64,000 nt of DNA. Origin: Cyanophora paradoxa. Lineage: Eukaryota > Glaucocystophyceae > Cyanophorales > Cyanophoraceae. How positions within the stretch are numbered: the first letter of the stretch is position 1; every line of letters begins with the position of its first letter. The stretch covers positions 1-64,000 of the forward strand of contig QPMI01000533.1 of the NCBI GenBank assembly GCA_004431415.1, given 5' to 3'. Positions 55,611 through 64,000 of the stretch are shown one piece after another. The translations under genes and the position numbers were made by a program. The notes under the pieces were generated by a model. It was not told the origin of the DNA. It searched no databases and was given only the letters and a program-made list of their open reading frames with translations.

Positions 55611-57352
55611 TCAGCTGTCGGCGGGCAGGGCGCGGAAATTGGTCGTGAGCGGGCGGTGATCCGAGATGGAGAAGCGCGCGGGCCAGACCTGCGAGCGAAG
55701 GGGATCGCCCGGGATTGGATCCCAGAGGCGCGGGGGGGTACGGGCACGCACGTCGTCGGGGATCTCGCGAGGCAGGAGCATCGACTCGGTCGGCTGCAGC
55801 TGGATCGGACTCCGGCCGTGCGCGGGCGTGCGGACCCAGATGTAGTCGACGGGGACTGCGGGGTACGGGATCGCACTTTTTGGGGGGGAGGGAAATGGTG
55901 CAGGTTATCACGTACCCTCTTCATCACGGTGTGTGATGTGGGTCACGAAGGGCTCGCGGTCATGGATTAGCTTGAAAGAAGACTCGAAACGGTTCTCTTG
56001 CATGTGCTGCGCCGCGAGGGGGTCGGGTCGGGATCGGCGATTCCGGCGGGATACTCGATTCGTGGGGGAGGGGGTATGGCACCTTGTACACGTCGTCGTT
56101 GAAATCGTTGAAATCGCCGGCGACGAACACCGGCAGGTTCTCGGTACCCGGGCGCCTGAGGGGGGTACTCGAACGCGAGCTGGGGCGAGGTTCCAGAAAG
56201 TACTGGGGGGTACGCACGACGCGACGTAGCTGTCGATGAAGCTCGTGACCGAGCGGACCTCGCCCAACCGGCGCTCCCGGTAGTAGCTGCGCCGGGTGCG
56301 CCCGTCAGGCGAGACCGTACCCCGGGCGGCTTGTCGGAGGAGAGGTACGCCGCACTCATCGTGGGGGAAAGTGAGGTGGACGTTCACAGCCAGGAACTCG
56401 ACGTTCTGCGAGGGGCGAGGGAGGCGGGTTCGCGGGCGGGTGAGCGAGGCGCGCGGAGGGGGCGCCGGGGGTACGCGCACCGGCTTGGAGACCGAATCGG
56501 ACTCCTGGCGGACGTGGAGAAGCAGGGCAACGCGGTCGCCCGGGTCCAGGTACGCGTGAGCCTCGTCCACGACTTCGAGGTCCCGCGCGATGAAAGTGCA
56601 GAGGCCGCTGCGGATGGCGGGCGTCGACGTCGCGGCACGTCAGGACTCCGGAGAACGCGTCGAACAGCGCCGCGCAGAGCGCTCACTCCTGTTTGTCCTC
56701 TGGCCTTTTGAGGTAGAAAGCTTTGTGTGTGCACATGTAGTTCTCGTACTTCCTCTTAATCGCATCCTGGAACCAGAACTCCTGCAGGAATATGACGTGC
56801 GCATCCGATTCCTTGAGCAGGTCTAGGATCTTCTCGTGGCGCCTGCGTCCCAGGGCAGACCGTGAGAAACGGGCGCGGGCGGCGAGGGCGGGCCGGTCTG
56901 CCCGTCGGCGCCGGGGGATTGCGCACATCTCCCTCGTCGCTTCGAAGCGTTCTTCGCTCTCTCGTCGCTGTTGCAAGGTCTTCTCAAGGTTATCTGCGCG
57001 GCGATGCGGATCGGCCAATCTGTCCTTCGCGGGCAGCGAGCGGCGGCGAACCGAAGTACTTGACGCGCTTGTAGCACGACGCCAGAGTGTTAAACGTCAA
57101 GAAGCGCACGTCAACCGCGACGCCCTCCGCGCTGCCGGCCCGCGGCCGCGACTCCACCACTGTTTGCTTCTCCGCGAGGGCGCTTATCCCAGGCTTTGCG
57201 GCCGCAAAAAAGATGCAAGCGCTGGAGGCTGCCGCGAGGTGCTTGCTAGGCCGGATCGCAACCCGGCCGGCGACGTCCCCGCGCAAGAATCGGGAGCGCA
57301 GTTGCGGCGCCCAGCACTGCCCCGGGAGGGGCACGTGCACGGCGAAGAACAT
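55611..57352 (-). CDS. Endonuclease/exonuclease/phosphatase (EEP) superfamily protein
   Basis: EEP enzymes are Mg-dependent phosphodiesterases. The start at 57352 gives MFFAVHVPLPGQCWAPQLRS and a basic/alanine-rich N-terminus that could be an organelle targeting sequence. Conserved blocks follow in order: VDVRFLTFNTLASCYKR, KILDLLKESDAHVIFLQEFW (the metal-binding Glu), GDRVALLLHVRQ, VEFLAVNVHLTFPHDE, GEVRSVTSFIDSYV, LPVFVAGDFNDFNDDVYK, SFKLIHDREPFVTHITHRDE, VDYIWVRTP and SISDHRPLTTNFRAL (catalytic Asp-His), with stop at 55611-55613. The blocks LQEFW, VNVHLTFPHD and the D-N pair resemble plant EEP proteins of the EF-hand-linked type more than nocturnin or CCR4, but the substrate is unknown. 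A further 5' exon upstream, about 57770-57670 on the minus strand (TYEALLAAVLEPPLAEALKF), is protein-like and could belong to this gene. Confidence 0.85.
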
Positions 57353-57785
57353 CGGGCCGGGCTGAGGCTGCTGAGCCGCTGCTCCGCTCCGCGGGTATGA
57401 TTTGCGAGCGCTTCACGCCCCCTACCCCCCTCCCCCCCCCAAAAGCGCGCGCACCCGGCCCGCGGATCAGCGGATCGATGGCGGCGTTCTGTACGGGACT
57501 TCCTGGACTGGCGTTGACGCCCGGCCGCGTTGTCGTTCCGCGGCCCTCGGTCGATCTGGATCGGCCACGGCCGCTGAGCCGTATCCCGAAGGTACCGCCC
57601 CCGGCTCGCGACGCCGTGCCGACGTCTGATCTCTCCGCATTCGCGTCGTTTATCCTTGCCTACAGTTCCATGGCCTTCGCGCCGCCTCCAAACTTGAGGG
57701 CCTCGGCCAGCGGCGGTTCCAGCACAGCAGCCAGCAGCGCTTCGTACGTTCCTGCGGCTTCGAGCATGCCAGCGTCGTCCGTGCA

Positions 57786-60700
57786 ATGGCAGTGGGCCCC
57801 GACGGCGTCGACGACGAGGCGTTGCAGGCGATGGAAGGGAAGAAGTGCACGCCGGGGATTCGCGTGCTTCTGATCGGCCCGCCCGGCTGCGGCAAGGGCA
57901 CGCAGGCGGAGAACCTGGCCCGCAAGTACGGCCTCATCCACGTCCACCCGGGAACGCTCCTCAAAGAGAACATCGAGCGCGCTTCGACCCTCGGCAAGAC
58001 CGCCGAGCCGTGCGCGGCGCCGCCGCCCTGGCCGCCGCCCGCAGCCGACGCGGTGGTCGCAGGTACGTGCAGCGCGGCGAGCTCGTGCCCGACGACATCG
58101 TCATCCAAATGGTCCAGAAGCGTCTCGCGGAGGCCGACTGCAAGCGGAACGGCTGGGTCCTCGACAGCTTCCCGGCGACGCTCAAGCAGGCGGAGAACCT
58201 CGAGGCGGATGTCTGCATCGTCTTCAACATGGGTGACGACAAGGCGCGCGCTGGCCCCGCTCCCCAACGCCCCGCCCCGCCCCGCTCCGCCACTGATCGC
58301 CACCCTCAGGTCATGGAACGCGTCCTGGGGCGGCGGTACGACCCGTTGACCGGCCGAGTGTACCACAAGGTTTTCAACAAGCCCGAGTTCGAGGAGGTAC
58401 CGCAATTCCGCGCCCGGATCCGAAGTAACGCCAGTGACGCCGTACCCAGGTCTCCCTCCGCCTGGTCTCCCACACGGACGACACGCCCGAGAAGACCGCC
58501 ACCAAGCTCGCCGCGTGCGTACCCCCTGCCCCCCCCCCCCACCCCGCGCGGCCCTGATCCGGTACCCCCTCCCAGGTACCGGGCCACGTCCGCGGAGGTT
58601 CTGCAGGCCCTGAAGGACAAGGTCGTCGTGGCCGGGCAGGCGAGCCCCGTACCCCTCCCAGATATTATTAGAGATAGATCGCAGGACTGCTCCCCACGCC
58701 CCTCCTCTCCCCTCCCCCTGCTTCCAACCGCGTTCGCCGTTCATCTGAGCTTCCCCCTCCCCTCTCTCTTAGGTCGTCGAGGTTGAAGCGGACCGCCCGA
58801 TCGAGGAGGTCCTGACGCAGGTGCGAAGCCTCGCCCGAGGCCTCGGGCCGGCCGGGATCGCATGCCCCCTCCTCCTCCTCCGCGCCTCTCTGACGAGGGA
58901 CGCCTTCTTTCGCAGGTCGAGCGCGTCATCTTGGAGGTTACGCCAGAGGGCATCTCCGGTCCGCCCCGCCCCGCCCCTCCCCAGCCCGACCCGACCCGCC
59001 CCCGCAAGAGAATCTAGCCGCGCGGCCCGCCCCGCCCCGCCCGTTCCGCTCGCTTGGCTAGGCACAGCGCAAGCAGTCTTCCGCCCCGCCCTGCCCCTCG
59101 CCCGCCCCCGCAAGAGAGTCTGGCCGCCCGTCCCTCCCCCTCGCCCCGCCTGTCCGGCGGCGCCCACCCGTCTCCTCCCCGCCCTCCTCCTCCTCCTCGT
59201 CCCCTGACTCGCCCCCGCCGCAGCGCCGTGCCCGCAAGCCTTCCCCAAATCGGACATCTTCCTCATCAAGTCCAACGGCTTCATCTGCGAGCGCGAGCAG
59301 GCGAGTCGGCCGGCCAGCCGGCCTGGGCCCGAAGAAAGAGGGAGAGGGGGATAGATAGTTGGTTAGGGGGGCCGCAGAGCTTGCTTGGCCCCAAGCAAGG
59401 GGGGCCGGCCCCCTGTCCTACGATTCCAGGCAGGCCGATTCCGTCTCACGCCGTACCCCCGGGCAGGTCGACGACGCCAAGATCCAGTTCAAGGCCCCCG
59501 CCACCGAGCAGGCCCGCCCGCCCTCCTCCCGCCCCGCCCCGCCCCGCTCCGCTGTGTTGTGCCCTGTCTATGTTCCTCCTCCTCCTCCTAGGCCCGCCCC
59601 GCCCTCCTCCTCCCGCCGCGCCCCGCTCCGCTTGCTTGTGCTCTATCTATGTTTTGCTGACGGCTTTGGGGCGGGCGCAGGTGCACCTGACGTGGAAGGG
59701 ACGCCCCCGCAACGTCCTCGTCCTCAAGAAGGTGCGTTGGGAGGGGGGTAGGGGGACAGGGGCGGGGCTTGGAACAAGAGGACTACACCTAGGATCAGGA
59801 AACGAGGGACTTGGACTAGAAAGGGCCCGACTAGAGAGGGCGCCACTACGGCGCCCTCGCGCGCCCCGCGCCCCGCGCCTCGCGCCTCCCCGCCCGCGCC
59901 CCGCGCCTCCCGCCCCGCGCTAACGAGCGGGGGGTGCTCAGCGGGGCCCCGAGCTGGCGCCCATCCTCGACGAGGTGGCCAAGTACCTCGAGGAGGTCCG
60001 ACCCCGCGCCCGCGCCCCCGACCCCGCCCCCAGACCACTAGAGAAAGATGGAGGATGGATCAGAACCCGTCCGCCCCGAGCCTTGTGGCCTGTCTGGACC
60101 ACTGGGGCCTGTCTAGACCACTCGACCATCGGCCGCCTAGTCGCGCCCTCGCCCGAGCGCGCCCGCGCCTGCGCCCCCGCCCGAGCCTCGGGGCCTGTCT
60201 ATACCACTCGACCATCCGTCCGCCATGTCGCGCCCGCGCCCGAGCGCGCCCGCGCCCCGCCCCCGCCCGCGCTCGCCCGGCTTCACGTAGCGAGGGCGCT
60301 CGAGCAGCCGCTCCCGCCCTCGGCGGCCTAGCTCGCTAGACCATCATTCCGCCTGTCTAGATCGCGGGACCATCAGCCTGCCCAGTCTCTGACCTCCTCC
60401 TTCGTCTTCTCGCTCGCTCGCCCGCGCAGGAGGAGAACCTGAACGTCTTCGTTGAGCCGGCGGTCGCACGCGAGCTCTCGCACCTCACCCCCTACGCCCA
60501 GTGTGCGTGTAGCCCCCTCCCCTCCTCCCTCCCACCCCTTCTCCCACCCACCACCCCATCCCCGATCCCCCTCCCCCGATCCCCCCCCCCCCCCCCCCCC
60601 CCCCTCCCACCCCGCCCATCCCCCTTCCTCCTCCGACGCCCCCCGCAGCGCAGGAGAAGGAGCTGGACGGGATGATCGACTTCGTCGTGTGCCTCGGCGG

Positions 60701-62920
60701 CGACGGCCTCATCCTCCACGTCTCCCAGGTGCGCCCCGCCCTAGATACCCTATTCCATAGGCCGTTCCTCCCATAGCATAGGCCTCATCCTCCACGTCTC
60801 CCAGGTGATCGAATCCCAATCTAGGCCCAGCACAGCGCAGCGCAGCGATCGATCCTCTGCCCGCCCGCCCCCGTCTCCCCGCCCGCCCCCGACTCGCCCT
60901 GACTCGCCCCCGCCCCCGCCCGCCCGGCAGCTGTTCAAGAACGCGGTGCCGCCGGTGCTCTCCTTCGCCCTCGGCTCCCTCGGCTTCCTCACCATGTTCG
61001 GTGCGTCTGGAGGGGGTTGGATTGGAGGGGGGTTTGGAGGGAGGGGCTTTGCCGCTGGGGCGTCTGGAGGGGGGACGCATAGAGTCCACAATCGCCCGCC
61101 CGCCCGAGGATTGAATTGGATTGGAGGGGGCGGTGGGAGGCCGGGGCGGAGGGGGGCTTGGAGAGGGGAGGCTTGGACGCGGGGGCGGGGCCCGGGAAGC
61201 TTCGCCTGCTTGCTCGCTAAGGGATAAGAAGGCCCATGAGAGCGTTCGGCCCCCTCTCAAAGCTTCCCGAGGCAGAGCCCGCCGGGCTCTGCCCGGCTCC
61301 GCCCGCGCCTGACAGGCGCGCCCGCGCCCAGCCGCGTCTGCCGCGGTCTGATCCTTTAATACAAGACCTTTTAATACGTCTGCCGCGCCGTTTATACCTC
61401 TAATCCAAGACCTTTCACATCAAGCGTATGCATTAACGCGGCCCGCGCGCCCCGCGCGCGCGCAGACATCAAGGACTACAAGGAGCGGATCCGGCAGGTC
61501 ATCGAGGGCGACTTCGGCCTCTCCCTCCGCATGCGCCTCTTCTGCCAGGTCCGCCCGCCCTCCCTCCCCTCCTCGCCCCAGATCCAAATGGCCTCGTGCA
61601 TAGAACCCGCTGCCCCTCGCCCCTCCCCACTTCGCTTTCCTTCCCCCAGTCTCTTACCGCTCGCTTTCTCGGCCGCAGCTGTACCGCGACGGGCAGCCCG
61701 TCCCCGGGAAGAATATCCTTCAGCCCGCTTGCCCCCGCCCCCTCCTCCTTCTCCGCTCTATGTACCCCCTCCTTGACCCTCCTCCGCACCCTTCAGCGCG
61801 CTGAACGAGGTGGTGATCGACCGCGGCTCGTCGCCCTTCCTCTGCAACCTCCTCACCTTCGTGGACGGCCAGTTCGTCACCACCGTCCAGGCCGACGGGT
61901 GCGCCGAGGGCGCTCAGATCAGATCAGATCAGATCCAGCGTCTTCTCTTCGGCTAGCTTCTTTTTTAGGAACTCTTCCTGTGGAAACCTTCTATGCGCGG
62001 CTCTTTCTATAGAAACGTCCCTGGCCTAGCCGAGGCGCTAGAGCTTGAGCTAGCCTCACTTTATGGCGAGCTTGACTTGGAGGGCAGCTTGACTTAGAGG
62101 GCAGCGCGCCATCGCTAGAGCCTGCCCCTGGGCTAGCCGTCGCACTCTCTCTCTCTCTCTCTCTCCGCGCTCCCCGTCTCCGCCGCGCCTCGCCCGCTGA
62201 CCTCGCCCCCGCCAGCTTGATCCTGGCCACGCCCACCGGCTCCACGGCCTACTCCATGTCGGCCGGCGGCGCCATGCTCCACCCCAGGTACCTCCGTACC
62301 CCTAGGGGAGGGTACGGCGTTGTTTGACGGGCGTGCGTGCGCACCCCCCGCAGCGTCCCCGCGATCCTCTTCACCCCGCTGTGCCCCCACTCGCTCTCCT
62401 TCCGCCCCGCCGTCTTCCCCGACTCGGCCGTCATCGAAATCCGGGTACCCCCCTCCCGCGAACCCGGTTTCGCGTACCCCGGCCGACAGGGGGACGCCCC
62501 TCCCGCAGGTCCCGGAGGGCAGCCGCGCGCTCGCGTGGGCGTCCTTCGACGGGAAGCAGCGCACGAAGCTTAACCGGGGGGAGTCCATCGTCGTCCGGAT
62601 GTACGAGTACCCCATCCCGAGTTCGCGAATCCCGTACCCCCCACCTCCACAATTTCGAGTACCCTGACGGACCCCGTGCCGGCGCGCGCAGCGGTGAACA
62701 AGACGGACAACACGAGCGACTGGTTCGACTCGCTGGCTCGCTGCCTCAACTGGAACGAGCGCGTGGGGCAGAAGCCGCTCTCGGGCATCGCCAACGCGGG
62801 CCCCCCGCAGCCCTCCATCAAGCCCGGGGTACGCTGCGCTTCGTTCGCGCTCCTTCGAGGGGTACTGACGGCCTTCTTCGTTCGCAGGGCCTCCCCGCGG
62901 CGGCCGCCGCCGAGAAGTGA
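57786..62920 (+). CDS. Adenylate kinase-NAD kinase fusion (apparent)
   Basis: Two enzymes appear in one exon chain. Adenylate kinase (ATP + AMP = 2 ADP): start at 57786, P-loop [13 protein letters not shown] (residues 28-40), [52 protein letters not shown] region [36 protein letters not shown] and [18 protein letters not shown] kinase (NAD to NADP): [34 protein letters not shown] (catalytic Asp in GGDG), [77 protein letters not shown], ending AAAAAEK and TGA at 62918-62920. The link reads [14 protein letters not shown], then across a 247-base intron [20 protein letters not shown], in frame with no stop, no poly(A)-like gap and no internal start region. GGDG followed by L-I-L-H resembles plant NADK (GGDGVILHAS). 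Total is about 650 residues. Two genes without visible separation are the alternative. Confidence 0.82.
58963..59221 (+). other. Intron joining the adenylate kinase and NAD kinase parts
   Basis: The donor gtccgc follows GGCATCTCCG and the acceptor ccgccgcag precedes CGCCGTGCCCGCAAGC. The phases fit (G + CG gives Ala). It is C-rich with a repeated CCCGCCCCCGCAAGAGA phrase at about 59000 and 59105. It shows no promoter-like change of composition. Confidence 0.65.
60570..60605. repeat. Long poly-C tract in an NAD kinase intron
   Basis: A run of about 25-30 C precedes the acceptor CCCCGCAG. Comparable tracts stand in introns at 5875, 11197, 27630, 39612 and (as G, minus genes) 774-830 and 8481. 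They probably serve as polypyrimidine tracts, and they are hotspots of length error. Confidence 0.85.
61913..61936. repeat. AGATC microsatellite (one of a dispersed set)
   Basis: AGATCAGATCAGATC-type runs lie here in an NADK intron and also at 1126-1162, 14407-14434, 34614-34640 and, on the other strand, 31291-31308. Most are inside introns. Confidence 0.85.
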
Positions 62921-63514
62921 ACGGAGCCGGCGCTAGCTTGCGGCGCTCCTTCTAGGAGTCTTTCCGCCTATGCATAATGTGTAAAACGGTTTCCTGGGGT
63001 TGGGGTCCTTGTTTCCTTATCATGATCATGATCAGACCACTAGATTGTTACAGGCAGATCAGTGTTTGTTTGCCGACCGAGTACATACACCAGATGTCCG
63101 CATCCTGCAGGTCGCCGCCGCATGCTCCGGGCGCGGGGCCGGCCCCCGGGCCCAACTGGTGGCTGAACTGGGCACACTGTGACTTAAAGCCCGGCCCGGC
63201 ACATCCAGAGCGAGCCTCGGAGATTGAAAGGTGAAGAGCGCGTTTCTACGCGATGCAAATTAATTAAAGACAACGCGAAGAAGACAGAATGCAGTAAAAT
63301 CAGAAACTCATGAAAAAAGTAGCCTACATGCTACACTGTCCGGGGCCAGGCCAGGCAGGGAGGGGGTCCGCGCTGTCCCCCAACACGGGGAGTGCGGGAC
63401 GCTCCCACATCGGGCATCAAAAACGGCCGCTCAAATCCATCCGCGCGCCGAAAGCACGCGCAAGCAAAGCCAAACGCTACAGTATGTGGTGTGCCTGCGA
63501 CTCGAAGGGAAAGC
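62921..63514. other. Convergent 3' intergenic stretch
   Basis: It lies between the ends of the NAD kinase gene (+) and the PAQR gene (-) and is AT-richer than either. No exon is seen. ATCATGATCATGATCA lies at about 63018-63033. Confidence 0.55.
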
Positions 63515-64000
63515 TCATTGCCAGAAGCGGGTGAAGAGGTCGAGGGCCGCTAAGGACGGTGATGCGGTGCGCATACAGATCGCCGTCGACCGCCACTCGT
63601 ACGCCCGGGACACGCCCGTGAAGAAGCAGAGCCAGGCGGGGACCGAGATGGTGTGGAAGAGCTGGTGCGAGTGCAGCCAGATGTCGAACTTGCCGGGCCA
63701 GAAGCGCTCCGGGAACCGCATCGCGAAGAGCGCCGTGCCGGTCGCGTACAGCAGCGCCGAGTAGAGGTACCACGGGAGCGCGCGCGTCGTCTCCTCGTGG
63801 CTGAACCCGTACGCGACGATCTTGTGGAAGTAAGGGGCCGCAAAGGCCGAGCCCAGCGTCAGGAAGACCGTCGCGCGGATCCACCGGTACTCGGGCCGGT
63901 CGAAGCGGTCGCAGCTGCAGGCGGCGAGGATGCCCAGCGCCGCGCCCAGGTACAGCAGGGTGTAGAACAGCCGCAGGTTCTCGTCGCAGTAGAACTCATA
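63515..64000 (-). CDS. PAQR (adiponectin/progestin receptor, hemolysin III) family membrane protein, 5' part beyond the window
   Basis: PAQR proteins are seven-helix membrane proteins related to ceramidases. The visible single exon, 161 codons, enters from the right edge in frame: FYCDENLRLFYTLLYLGAAL, WIRATVFLTLGSAFAAPYFH, LPWYLYSALLYATGTALFAM, then RFPERFWPGKFDIWLHSHQL with FHTISVPAWLCFFTGVSRAY and the end FTRFWQ with stop at 63515. The sequence P-G-K-F-D-I-W followed by H-S-H-Q-x-F-H is the signature of the family and holds the zinc-binding histidines. About four helices are visible. The N-terminal part, with the first conserved histidine, is outside the window. Confidence 0.9.
   Translation of the reverse strand, partial: YEFYCDENLRLFYTLLYLGAALGILAACSCDRFDRPEYRWIRATVFLTLGSAFAAPYFHKIVAYGFSHEETTRALPWYLYSALLYATGTALFAMRFPERFWPGKFDIWLHSHQLFHTISVPAWLCFFTGVSRAYEWRSTAICMRTASPSLAALDLFTRFWQ

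Noticed and set aside
57397-57873. Upstream plus frame as an N-terminal extension of the adenylate kinase
   Set aside because: It is in a different frame from the start at 57786, and no splice site joins it convincingly.

Overview
This is nuclear DNA from a GC-rich, very intron-dense eukaryote, most likely a unicellular alga or a related protist. The reasons are coding exons of about 40-300 bases separated by short C-rich introns (GT-AG, with many apparent GC-AG), metazoan- and plant-like gene families (CLU, GRHPR, plant-type NAD kinase, PAQR, kelch/EGF, F-box), no bacterial operons, and large repeat arrays. I cannot place it to a genus. The exon chains were read by hand from frame continuity and splice signals, so gene spans are more reliable than individual splice sites.

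Layout. 43-5019 (-): a long coiled-coil gene, facing a small multi-pass membrane protein gene (5295-6406, +). About 5.3 kb covering the 5' part of the coiled-coil gene, the membrane gene, a candidate structured RNA and the 3' tail of the next gene is repeated in tandem (2888-8206 and 8207-13535). The junction makes an in-frame chimeric gene (8073-10341, -). 13402-14912 (-): a low-complexity protein gene that donates the tail. 15501-19104: a transposon-like element with 344-bp terminal inverted repeats. 19797-21485 (-): a Q-rich protein. 21621-29598 (+): a CLU (clustered mitochondria) family protein. 31306-32949 (-): a helical-repeat-like protein. 33406-36206 (-): an F-box protein with an LRR-like region and an acidic tail. 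36410-41310 (+): a secreted or surface kelch/EGF protein. 41843-43857 (-): a secreted protein made of two copies of an unknown module. 45.0-52.7 kb: gene-poor, with three successive tandem arrays (about 80, 172 and 140 bp periods). 52741-54382 (-): glyoxylate/hydroxypyruvate reductase. 54548-54849 (+): MOCS2A/MoaD. 55611-57352 (-): an EEP-superfamily phosphodiesterase. 57786-62920 (+): an adenylate kinase domain followed, without a visible gene boundary, by a plant-type NAD kinase domain. 63515-64000 (-): a PAQR receptor, cut by the window edge.

The genes do not form one pathway. The most notable points are the apparent adenylate kinase-NAD kinase fusion, the duplication-born chimeric gene, a duplicated three-way-junction RNA candidate with a T6 tract, a gene-oriented GTACCCCC motif found across the introns, the inverted-repeat element, and several tightly spaced divergent gene pairs.
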